Shown here: piece by piece, positions 33,593-42,281 of the stretch
Numbering within the stretch: position 1 is the stretch's first letter
Layout of the letters: each line of letters begins with the position of its first letter
Assembly (NCBI GenBank): GCA_009780955.1
Contig: WQZB01000044.1
Location: 1 to 43,511 of the forward strand
Direction: 5' to 3'
DNA: 43,511 nt
Origin: Polyangiaceae bacterium
GTDB lineage: Bacteria > Myxococcota_A > Polyangia > Polyangiales > Polyangiaceae
Made by a program: the position numbers and the translations under genes
The notes under the pieces: generated by a model
The model's database searches: none
What the model saw: the letters and a program-made list of their open reading frames with translations, nothing else
What the model was told of the DNA's origin: nothing

Positions 33593-34624
33593 TTACCCGG
33601 GGCGCAGCCGGTACACAATCGCCACGACCACGACGCCCCAAAGCACCAAGTTCAAGACGAACGGCACATCGCTCAGCATTTCTTGCGTGGGGCTTTCCGC
33701 CCTGCGACCACGGCCGGCGCGGCCCGAAACAAGAAGCAAGAAGCGCACAATGCCAAAGATCGTGAATGGCGCCGTGAGCCAGAGATACCTGCTATTGAAA
33801 AACTCCTCGGTTTTGGGATCGAGTGTGTAAGCGACGTAGGTTACCGCAGTTGCGAGCCCTGTCACGGCCAGCGCCACGGTGAGCGACCGCTTGCCGTACG
33901 CCTTGAGCGCCGAACGCTGCTTGCCAGCGTGCTCGCCCTCGAGTTCGTGCCGGCGCTTGCCGAAACCGAGGAAAAGCGCGAGGAGCGCAGTACACGCAAT
34001 CATGTACCCGCTTACCTGCACCCTTGGTGTTGTCGCAAGCCCGCCCGCGATGACGCGCAAAACAAAGCCAAACGCAATGAGCCCGACGTCGAGGTAGGCG
34101 ACCTTTTTCAGCTTGAAGCTATAAGCGAGATTCTCGATGAAGTAGAGAAGCGCGACGGCTGCGAAGGCAACGTTGAGTCCAAAGTAACCTACTGCGAGCG
34201 CCACCACGACAAGGCCAACGGCGAACGGCCATGCCATGGCTTCGGGCACGTCGCGACTTGCAATGGGGCGAAAGCGCTTTACCGGATGGATGCGATCGGC
34301 CTCGACGTCGACGAGATCATTAATCGTGTAAACTGCACCTGCCAGCATGCAGAAAACTGCGGTGCCAAGGAGAGCCTCCCCCGTCACACGGAGGTTCAGC
34401 GATGGATCGCCTTGCGCGGTCGAAGAAAACAGGTCTTTGGCAAAGAACATCGGCGCCAGCACGAATAGGTTTTTGACCCACTGGTGGGGGCGAATGGTCT
34501 TGATGAGACCGCGAACAAGACCGCGATGCGAGCCGGCGTGCGCCACTGGCGCATCGCTTGGCTGCGACGCTAGATCCCCTTCAGAAGACGGGTTGAGAGC
34601 CGGATCACGAGCATCGAGAGTCAC
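33593..34624 (-). CDS. UbiA-type prenyltransferase, decaprenyl-phosphate phosphoribosyltransferase-like
   Basis: A 343-aa membrane enzyme. RPHQWVKNLFVLAPMFF (45-61) is the N-terminal signature of the Rv3806c-type branch of UbiA, which joins PRPP to a polyprenyl phosphate. NDLVDVEAD (102-110) is the first Asp-rich motif and HPVKRFRP (113-120) follows. LAYSFKLKKVAYLDVGLIAF is the second characteristic region, and about eight helices follow the usual order. In actinobacteria the product feeds arabinan synthesis; here the lipid-sugar product is uncertain since no partner epimerase is visible. The CPBP gene follows 5 bp downstream. Confidence 0.87.
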   Translation of the reverse strand: MTLDARDPALNPSSEGDLASQPSDAPVAHAGSHRGLVRGLIKTIRPHQWVKNLFVLAPMFFAKDLFSSTAQGDPSLNLRVTGEALLGTAVFCMLAGAVYTINDLVDVEADRIHPVKRFRPIASRDVPEAMAWPFAVGLVVVALAVGYFGLNVAFAAVALLYFIENLAYSFKLKKVAYLDVGLIAFGFVLRVIAGGLATTPRVQVSGYMIACTALLALFLGFGKRRHELEGEHAGKQRSALKAYGKRSLTVALAVTGLATAVTYVAYTLDPKTEEFFNSRYLWLTAPFTIFGIVRFLLLVSGRAGRGRRAESPTQEMLSDVPFVLNLVLWGVVVVAIVYRLRPG

Positions 34625-34677
34625 GCCGCTCTAGATACACCAGGCGACCCCCACTCGCGAGCACTCACGAGCACCGC

Positions 34678-37600
34678 TTGACGCGCGACGCGCGGCGACG
34701 GACAACCCAGCGCGTGTCGCCACGTATAGCCCTGTTCCTTGGTTTGCTCGCACTGGTAGTCTTTGGGCCAAGCGTAAGCAGCCTTTCGGTAGCCCACGCA
34801 TACGGACCTGAGCGCTTGCCAAAGCTTGCGACACTCATCGACGATGTGGCTCGCGGTGGCATGCCTCTCGGCTACGTGCCGCTACGTAAGCTTTGGTCTG
34901 AATGGGACCAAGGCAATCCGAGCGAGGTCGAAGCGGCGCTCGATACCGTGAGTTCCGATGCGCGCGTCCCTGCTCCGATGCGCGCTTACGCAGGATTGCT
35001 TGGGGCCTACGCGCGCCGGCGCCGCGGCGATCTTGCGGGTGCCAAGGCCCGTGTGAAAGACCTTGGCTTCGTGAGCCGTTGGATCGTGACGGGGCCTTTC
35101 GACAACGAAGGCAAAAGCGGGTTCGATCGCGTTTTTGGGCCTGAAGAGCAGTTGAGCGAGCCGCTCAGCATGACGCAAACTTACGACGGCAAAGAGCGGG
35201 CTGTGCGCCATCGCCTTATCCCAGATGTTTTTCCCTACGCCTGGGTCGATCTGGGAGCCATCGTGCGCCCGCAGGAAAACGTGTGCGCGTACGCGACAAC
35301 CTTCGTGCGTGATCGGCATGCGCAAAAAGGGCCACGCCCGCTGTCGATCTGGTTTGGCAGCGCCGGCGCCGCGAAGGTGTTCTTCGACGGCAAGCTGATT
35401 CTGAAAGATGCAAAATACAAACAACTCGACGAAGATCGGTTTGGTGTCACGCTCACCATGCATGAGGGTTGGCACCGGCTCACCGTGAAAGTGTGCGGTC
35501 ACGACGATCCGCCAATGTTCGCACTACGCCTCGCCAGCGCAAGCGGCGCACCTGACGCCAATCTCGAGAGCGATCCGGATCCGTCGCACGCCAACGAAGC
35601 CGCGGCGATCCGCTTCAAGAAAGGCGAAGGCACGACCCTTCCGACTCTGTCGGGACCAGCGATAGTGTTCGAAAGGCTCGTTGCAAAGGGCGACCCCGCA
35701 TCGCTCGAAGCCTTCGCGCGCTGGCTCGTCGTGACCGACTCGGACGACGTAGCCGAGAATCGCGCACGCAACTTGGCGCGGCGAGCAGCCGAAAAATCAC
35801 CTACCGTTGAGCGCTGTCTGCTCGCCGGCGAGCTCGCCGAGAATCGCAACCAACGCGCGATATGGATCGACAAGGCCGAGGACATCGTCAAAGCTCGGGC
35901 GACCCAAAGCGAACGCATCGCGGTGCTGCTTGCACGCGCGGCGCATGCCCGAGGCGGCGCGAACTGGCGCGATGCGATTCCTTATTACGACAAGGTTCTC
36001 GCACTCGATCCCGACAACATCCAGGCAAACCTCGCACGCGTGGAGCTCTACTCGGAGGCAGGGCTACGCGAAACAGCCCTTGCCTCGCTGCGTCGCACGC
36101 TCGCAAGGCGTCCGAGCAGCGTGGCGCTCGTTCGTGCAACCTTGGCCACGCTGCGCGATCTCGGCCGCATCTCAGAAGCCGACGAGCTGACCGAGCGCTA
36201 CGCCGAGCTCCGATTCGACGACACGTCTTTGATCGACAGCCGCATCGATCTCGCCCTCGCTCGTCGCGACACGACGGCGGCCATGCACTGGATCGATCGG
36301 ATGCTCGAGGCGAATCCCGACAGTGCGCGCGCACTTGGCATTGCCGCACACGCGTACATCGCGCTTGGCGATCGACCCAAGGCTGTTGCCACATACCGCC
36401 GCGCGCTCGATCTTGCACCAGAAGACGTTGCAACGCTTCGCGCACTTGCCGACGTCTACGGCCTGTCGGGCCAAACCGACGAGCAAATCCGCCTGCTCAA
36501 GAAGGTGCTCGAACTTCGCCCACAAGACAAAGACGTACGCGAATACGTAGCTCACACCGAGCCAAGCCGGCCGCGCGCCGACGAGGCCTACGCACGCCCG
36601 GCTGCCGAATTTCTCAAGCTTCGCGACAAGCCGGCCGACGGCAAAAACCGCCGCACACTCGCCCACGTGCAAGTCACCACGGTATTTCCTAATGGCCTAG
36701 CAAGCCGGTTTCACCAGATTGTTTTTCAGCCGCTTACCGACGCTGCCGCGGCCGAGGCGCGCGAGTACGGATTCGCGTTCGAGGCCGATACCGAGACTGT
36801 GCAACTTCGCGGCGCGAAGATCTATCGCAAGGGCGGCCAGGTTGATGAAGCCATCGAGAGCGGCGAGGGCGCGGCCGACAATCCAGCCATGGCCATGTAC
36901 ACGAGTGCACGTGCGTTCTACGTGCGCTTCCCGCGGCTCAATCCTGGCGACGTCGTCGAACTACGTTACCGCGTGGAAGACATTGCACACCGCAATGCCT
37001 TTGCCGACTACTTCGGCGAGGTTGTGTACATGCAATCCGCCGAGCCCATCGCACACTCCGAGTACGTACTCATTACGCCAAAGTCGCGGCAGTTCTATTT
37101 CAACCAGCCTGCCGTCGCCGGGCTCGTGCAAGCGAAGTTCGACAAGGGCGACAACCGTATTTTCCAGTTTACCGCCAAGAACGTGCCGCCGCTCGAAGCC
37201 GAACCACTTGCACCACCCGAGGCCGAAGCCCTCGGACATGTGCATGTTTCAACATACAAAAGCTGGGACGAACTGGGACGCTGGTACTGGGGTCTCATCA
37301 AAGACCAATTCACCGCGGACGACGAAGTCCGAAGGCGCGTCGCTGAAATCACCAAAGGCCTTTCAGACGACAAGGCCAAAGTGCGTGCCGTTTACAACTT
37401 CGTGGTGCAAAAAACTCGCTACGTGGCGCTCGAGTTCGGCATCCACGGCTTCAAGCCTTACCGAAGCGCGCAAATTTTCGCGCGCGGCTTTGGCGACTGC
37501 AAAGACAAGGCAACGCTCATCGTGACCATGCTCAAAGAGCTTGGCATTCCGGCCACCATCGTTATCGTGCGCACGGGTTTACGTGGCGACTTCGAAACCG

Positions 37601-38418
37601 AGCCTGCGAGCCTTGCGCCGTTCGATCATGCCATTGCATACGTGCCGTCGCTTGATTTGTACCTTGACGGAACTGCCGAGTGGACGGGGTCGACCGAGCT
37701 TCCTGCAATGAACCGCGGCGCGCTTGCAATGCAAGTCAACGAAGGCAAACCGAAGCTCGTACACTTGCCACAGCCGCCGGCCAGCGAGAGCGTTACTTCG
37801 AAGCACATCGACGCAACGGTCGGCGCCGACGGATCGGCCGTCGTCAGCGCAACCATGACCGTGACCGGCGCAACAGCCAGCCAATGGCGCCAACGCTACA
37901 ACGCGAAGGCAACGCAAAAGCAGCGTCTGCAGGAAGATTTGTCGAGCGAGCTTCCTGGTGTGGAGCTATCGCAAGTGACAACGGGCGATCTCGAAAACAT
38001 CGAAGAGAAAGTCGACATTCAGGCCAAAGGCAAAGCCATGTCTTTCGCTCGCAAAGACGGCGATGTGTTCCGTTTGCCCGTGGGTGGCAGAGAGCACGTC
38101 GTTGTGACATGGGCCCGGCTCTCGCAGCGAAAGCGCGACGTGCGCATCATGGCTCTTACGACGCGTATAACCGAGACGAGCGTGCGCTTGCCCGCTGGCG
38201 CAAAGATTGTCTCCGCGCCACACGCCGCCGAAGGCAGCTCGCCCTTCGGCACCTACCGCGTCGAGGTCGAAAATGTGGGCGGCCTTGTGCGCGTTCGGTC
38301 CGAAGTAGCCATCATGCGCTCGCGCATTGCGGTAAGCGAGTACAGCGCATTCCGCACGTTCTGCGAAAAAGCCGATCGTGAGCTCGGTCAATCGGTGACG
38401 TATACGGTGAACAAGTGA
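34678..38418 (+). CDS. exported TPR / DUF3857 / transglutaminase-like protein (active-type)
   Basis: 1246 aa. A signal sequence (RIALFLGLLALVVFGPS, ending AHA near residue 41) indicates export. An N-terminal domain with SRWIVTGPFDNEGKSGF (about 130-270) resembles a carbohydrate-like sandwich. TPR repeats run over about 410-640 (for example AIPYYDKVLALDPDNIQANL). A DUF3857-type region starts near 665 (TVFPNGLASRFHQIVFQPL). The transglutaminase-like core has GFGDCKDKATLIV with Cys941, FDHAIAYV with His984, and LDGTAEW with Asp997: a complete triad. The end is a DUF3858-like beta domain. The start is TTG 34678 or GTG 34714. The 3' end overlaps the next, related gene by 4 bp. Confidence 0.85.
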   Translation: MTRDARRRTTQRVSPRIALFLGLLALVVFGPSVSSLSVAHAYGPERLPKLATLIDDVARGGMPLGYVPLRKLWSEWDQGNPSEVEAALDTVSSDARVPAPMRAYAGLLGAYARRRRGDLAGAKARVKDLGFVSRWIVTGPFDNEGKSGFDRVFGPEEQLSEPLSMTQTYDGKERAVRHRLIPDVFPYAWVDLGAIVRPQENVCAYATTFVRDRHAQKGPRPLSIWFGSAGAAKVFFDGKLILKDAKYKQLDEDRFGVTLTMHEGWHRLTVKVCGHDDPPMFALRLASASGAPDANLESDPDPSHANEAAAIRFKKGEGTTLPTLSGPAIVFERLVAKGDPASLEAFARWLVVTDSDDVAENRARNLARRAAEKSPTVERCLLAGELAENRNQRAIWIDKAEDIVKARATQSERIAVLLARAAHARGGANWRDAIPYYDKVLALDPDNIQANLARVELYSEAGLRETALASLRRTLARRPSSVALVRATLATLRDLGRISEADELTERYAELRFDDTSLIDSRIDLALARRDTTAAMHWIDRMLEANPDSARALGIAAHAYIALGDRPKAVATYRRALDLAPEDVATLRALADVYGLSGQTDEQIRLLKKVLELRPQDKDVREYVAHTEPSRPRADEAYARPAAEFLKLRDKPADGKNRRTLAHVQVTTVFPNGLASRFHQIVFQPLTDAAAAEAREYGFAFEADTETVQLRGAKIYRKGGQVDEAIESGEGAADNPAMAMYTSARAFYVRFPRLNPGDVVELRYRVEDIAHRNAFADYFGEVVYMQSAEPIAHSEYVLITPKSRQFYFNQPAVAGLVQAKFDKGDNRIFQFTAKNVPPLEAEPLAPPEAEALGHVHVSTYKSWDELGRWYWGLIKDQFTADDEVRRRVAEITKGLSDDKAKVRAVYNFVVQKTRYVALEFGIHGFKPYRSAQIFARGFGDCKDKATLIVTMLKELGIPATIVIVRTGLRGDFETEPASLAPFDHAIAYVPSLDLYLDGTAEWTGSTELPAMNRGALAMQVNEGKPKLVHLPQPPASESVTSKHIDATVGADGSAVVSATMTVTGATASQWRQRYNAKATQKQRLQEDLSSELPGVELSQVTTGDLENIEEKVDIQAKGKAMSFARKDGDVFRLPVGGREHVVVTWARLSQRKRDVRIMALTTRITETSVRLPAGAKIVSAPHAAEGSSPFGTYRVEVENVGGLVRVRSEVAIMRSRIAVSEYSAFRTFCEKADRELGQSVTYTVNK

Positions 38419-41400
38419 AAATTTTCTCGCGAACGGCTTTGAACCTGCTCGGTGCGCTCGGAGCTCTCGGAATCGTGAGCGTCTTCGGCTCTGTCGCAAC
38501 CGGATGCGGCGCATCCACGCCACCATCGAATGCGCCGACCTCTGTCGACAAGGCCGACAAGGCCGACAAGCTCCGGGCAGCCGCACACGGATCGTCCGAT
38601 GGCGAGGAACTCGGCCAATGGCTTCTTGGCGAGATGTTCGCGCCCGGTGGCAGCGCAGAGAACGCCGCAGGCGCGCGCGCGTCGCTCGACAAAGCGAAAA
38701 GCAAGGGGCTGTACGCGTCGCTCGGCGCAGGAGTTTTCGATGAAACGCACGGGCAGCCAAAGCGCGCCGCCGAAGGCTACGTTGCCACGCTCAGCGCTGC
38801 CAAGCGCAGCGACGACCCCGTGGCGCCACTCGCTGCGTTTTTCGCCACGCACCACCTCATCGCGCTGAGCGGCAGCGTTGCCAATCTCTGGGCGCAAACC
38901 AAGCCAGCTATTTTGCCAATTCTCGATGCACCAGGGCATGTTGGCTGGCGCGCACTCGCCGAGCTTCACGAGTGGTCGACCGCCGAAGCCCTTGACCGCG
39001 CCGAGGTGACGAGCGACCGCTACGACGACCTGATTACGAGCCGCATGGGCTGCGCGCGCAACCTGCGAATGGCGGGTCCTTTTGGTCGGGCCGCGGCGCC
39101 CGATCGGCGGCGAAGCTTTGGGGCCGAGCGATCCCCGTGGCCGCCGTCGTGGCCGGAAGATCCGGTGCGTGGGAGCGTGCCTCACGTGCTCAAGGCGGAA
39201 CGTCGTCGCTGCGTGCTTGCAAGCACCGAGCACACCGACGATGGCATTTACTACGTCGAAACGTTCTTCGACACGCCCTCCGATCGCGACGTGCTCATCG
39301 CCGTGCAAGGGTCGGTTGCCGTGTGGGTCGACGACGCGCTCGCCAGCGAGCGCGATCTCAGAAACTGGGGAGCGTGGCAACGCTTCGGTTCCGCCGTTCA
39401 TGTCAAACGTGGCCGCCATCGCGTGCTTGCGCGTGTTCTCAATGACGCGGCATCGATTCGCCTATTAAATCTCGACGGCACATCGGCCAACCTCACGACC
39501 GATACGAATGACGCAAAGCCATATAGCCTGGCTCGACCAACCCTTCTTGCCGATCCGAATCCCATTGCGCGATACGTCGAGGCCCTTGCAGTCGACGCCG
39601 AAAAAGTTACGACTACGATGTCGCCGCTCGCCCTAACGCTTGCCGCTTATGCAGCAAGCATCGACGGGCTTAGCGATGTGGCTGCCACAATGACTGCGCC
39701 GCTGACGTCAGCGAAGAACGCAGCGCCTGTCGCGCTGCTTTTCGGCGGTCGCTATGCCCATTTCGATGGCGCCTATCCGGAGCAAGTCCAGCACACGAAC
39801 GAAAAAGATCTCTACGCGCGCGCCGCCGTGGCCGATCCGAAACTCTGGTACGCGCGCGGTTGGCTCATTCTCGACGACGCCGAGCAACGCGGTCTCGTCG
39901 AGGCCGTTGATTCGCTTCGCACCCTCACCCAGCAAACACCCGACGTTCCCGACATCGCCGTACAGCTCGCGCGATTGTACGGCCGGCTTGGTTGGCGCGC
40001 CGAGCGCATGCGCACGATCAAAGACCTTGCCGAGCACTTTCCAGACGACCGCGATGTGCTTGCACTTTACATGAATTCGCTCGACGACGATGGCTCGATT
40101 GCCGAGGCCGACAAAGTCGCCGAACGAATCAAGCGCCTCGATCCCGACTCCGAGATCGATCTCGATCGCGCCATTGCGCGCCACGATTGGAAGGCAGCCA
40201 TCGAAGAGCTGAAAAGGCTCGAAAAGCGGCGGCCGGATCGCAAAGAGCTCGCCGCACGCATCGCCGACATGTTCATGCGCTCGGGCGACCCAAGCAAGGC
40301 GGCCATGGCGCTTGAAAAGGCTCTCGAGAAAAATCCGCAAGATTCGGCCACTCGCCTCAGGCTCGCCGACTACGCGTATGCCAAAGGTGACACCACCGCG
40401 TTGCGGCGCGCACTTGCCCGAGCCTTGCAAGCCGGCTCGAAGGGCAACGAAATCCGCGAAGCCATCGACCTCATCGAGGGTGCAAGCCTTCTCGAGCCGT
40501 ATCGGATGGACGGACGCAGGGTCATCAAAGAGTTCGAGGCTTGGGAAAGAAGCGGCAAGCGCATGGATGGCACCGCGGCCCGCGTGCTCGATTACGCCGC
40601 CACGTGGGTTCACCCCGACGGCTCGAGCGAAATGCTCGAGCACGAAATCATTCGCATGCAGTCGCAAGAAGCCATCGGGCAAGAGGCCGAGCAAGAGCCA
40701 CCCACGGGCCAGACTTTGCGCCTGCGCGTGATCAAGCCTGACGGCTCGATGCTCGAGCCGGAGAACGTTGCGGGCAAGGCCACTTTGACCATGCCGCATC
40801 TCGAGGTTGGCGACTACATCGAGATCGAGCACATCACGCCAACCGCAAGCGACGGTAGCAGAGGCAAAAGGTACGTTGGCCCGCAGTGGTTTTTCCGCGA
40901 AGCCGACAAGGGCTATTGGCGAAGCGAGTTTGTCGTGGTCACGCCGAAAGACAAAGCGCTCGACATCGAAACCATCGGTCGTGTTCCTGCGCCAAAGCGT
41001 TCGGACCGAGTCATGTTCGTGGAACTTCGCTGGCGAGTCGACGAAAGCCCTCCGGCCCCCGACGAGCCCGACAGCCCGAACCCGCGCGAGTTTCTGCCAA
41101 GCGTGCGTATTGGCTGGGGCGTGTCGCTCGACGAAACACTTCTTCGTTTCGTCGACGCGGCCTCGCCGGAAACTCCGCTCGATCCGCGTCTGCGCAAAAA
41201 GGCACGCGAGATTGTGGCGAAGATCCCCGCCAGTCATCGCGATGATCAAGCGCGTGCACTTTACAAATATACGCAGACCGAGATTCAAGAGAGCAACGAG
41301 CTCGATGCACGGCGCGCCATCAACGGGCGCTCGGGCTCGCGCTCATCGGCGTTCAGCTACCTTGCGCAGCTTTTGGGCATTCCGGTGGAACTCGCGCTCG

Positions 41401-42257
41401 TCAAGAGCCGCATCGCGATGCCACCGCGTAGCAAGATGAGCGCAATCGACGTTTACGACAACATCGTCACGCGCATAGAAACCGAAAAGGGTCCACGCTG
41501 GTTGACCATGCGCGACAAGTTCGCGCCTTACGGTTACATCCCCGCGGAGCTACGCGGTCAGCCTGCCATCCGCCTTGTTTCTGGCACGCCGCGCGACGTC
41601 ACACCGGCGCTCGGCGCTGCCGACGGCGTTTTGCTCGAAGGCAAAGCGGTGCTCGCGGAAGACGGCTCGGCCACGATGGATCTCGTTCAAAGCTTTTCGG
41701 GTCGCATGGGCATTCGCCTTCGCGAAATTTTCGACCAAGTGCCGCAAAACAAGCATCGCGAGCTCGTTGAAACGCAGCTTTTAGGGCCGAACATACCGGG
41801 TGCGCGCCTCAAAGACATGAAGCTCGAAAATGTGGATGATCTCGGCGCGCCGCTCGCTCTTCGCATGCACGCAGAAGTTCCTGAGATGGCGCGTGTGATG
41901 GGACCCAACAAGCTTGCTTTGAAGGCGCTATTTCCGGTGAACATCGCGCAAATCGCGTCGCTTGCAGAAAGGCAAACGCCACTTTTGCTCGGGACGTCGT
42001 CGCACGTCGAGGTAAAGTTCGAGGTTCTTATCCCCAGCAGCATCGCCATGCCAGCCGCACTGCCAACGGGCGAACTCAAAAACGAAGACCGCACTGTGCG
42101 CGTTGCCGACGCGGTTACGGGCCACTCTGTCATTCTTCAGCGCGTCATCGACATTCCTGCTGGCCGCGTGCAACCAGGCGCACAATACACCAAGTTCAGT
42201 GCTTTCACGCGCGCCGCCGACGAGCTGCTCGCGCGCGAGCTCACCTTCGGAAGGTGA
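38415..42257 (+). CDS. lipoprotein TPR / DUF3857 / transglutaminase pseudoenzyme, paralogue of the preceding gene
   Basis: 1280 aa. A lipoprotein signal ends in VATGC, with Cys near residue 31. Domain order copies the preceding gene: N-terminal sandwich (TFDTPSDRDVLIAVQGSV-like region), TPR repeats over about 440-680 (GDPSKAAMALEKALEKNPQD), DUF3857 part (VLDYAATWVHPDGSSEMLEH), transglutaminase fold and C-terminal beta domain. In the fold, GRSGSRSSAFSYL has Ser973 where Cys is required and YDNIVTRI has Asn1016 for His; the spacing of 43 residues equals that of the active copy. Thr replaces the Asp. The protein should not be catalytic. The GTG start overlaps the upstream stop (4 bp), so the two are made together. 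Confidence 0.85.
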   Translation: MKIFSRTALNLLGALGALGIVSVFGSVATGCGASTPPSNAPTSVDKADKADKLRAAAHGSSDGEELGQWLLGEMFAPGGSAENAAGARASLDKAKSKGLYASLGAGVFDETHGQPKRAAEGYVATLSAAKRSDDPVAPLAAFFATHHLIALSGSVANLWAQTKPAILPILDAPGHVGWRALAELHEWSTAEALDRAEVTSDRYDDLITSRMGCARNLRMAGPFGRAAAPDRRRSFGAERSPWPPSWPEDPVRGSVPHVLKAERRRCVLASTEHTDDGIYYVETFFDTPSDRDVLIAVQGSVAVWVDDALASERDLRNWGAWQRFGSAVHVKRGRHRVLARVLNDAASIRLLNLDGTSANLTTDTNDAKPYSLARPTLLADPNPIARYVEALAVDAEKVTTTMSPLALTLAAYAASIDGLSDVAATMTAPLTSAKNAAPVALLFGGRYAHFDGAYPEQVQHTNEKDLYARAAVADPKLWYARGWLILDDAEQRGLVEAVDSLRTLTQQTPDVPDIAVQLARLYGRLGWRAERMRTIKDLAEHFPDDRDVLALYMNSLDDDGSIAEADKVAERIKRLDPDSEIDLDRAIARHDWKAAIEELKRLEKRRPDRKELAARIADMFMRSGDPSKAAMALEKALEKNPQDSATRLRLADYAYAKGDTTALRRALARALQAGSKGNEIREAIDLIEGASLLEPYRMDGRRVIKEFEAWERSGKRMDGTAARVLDYAATWVHPDGSSEMLEHEIIRMQSQEAIGQEAEQEPPTGQTLRLRVIKPDGSMLEPENVAGKATLTMPHLEVGDYIEIEHITPTASDGSRGKRYVGPQWFFREADKGYWRSEFVVVTPKDKALDIETIGRVPAPKRSDRVMFVELRWRVDESPPAPDEPDSPNPREFLPSVRIGWGVSLDETLLRFVDAASPETPLDPRLRKKAREIVAKIPASHRDDQARALYKYTQTEIQESNELDARRAINGRSGSRSSAFSYLAQLLGIPVELALVKSRIAMPPRSKMSAIDVYDNIVTRIETEKGPRWLTMRDKFAPYGYIPAELRGQPAIRLVSGTPRDVTPALGAADGVLLEGKAVLAEDGSATMDLVQSFSGRMGIRLREIFDQVPQNKHRELVETQLLGPNIPGARLKDMKLENVDDLGAPLALRMHAEVPEMARVMGPNKLALKALFPVNIAQIASLAERQTPLLLGTSSHVEVKFEVLIPSSIAMPAALPTGELKNEDRTVRVADAVTGHSVILQRVIDIPAGRVQPGAQYTKFSAFTRAADELLARELTFGR

Positions 42258-42281
42258 TTACGGTCTCCCCGGAGCGATGCA

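Noticed and set aside
39708..41288. Minus-strand open frame of 526 codons
   Set aside because: Antisense to the second giant gene, whose TPR and transglutaminase-like homology is unambiguous; long shadows are common here because of codon bias.
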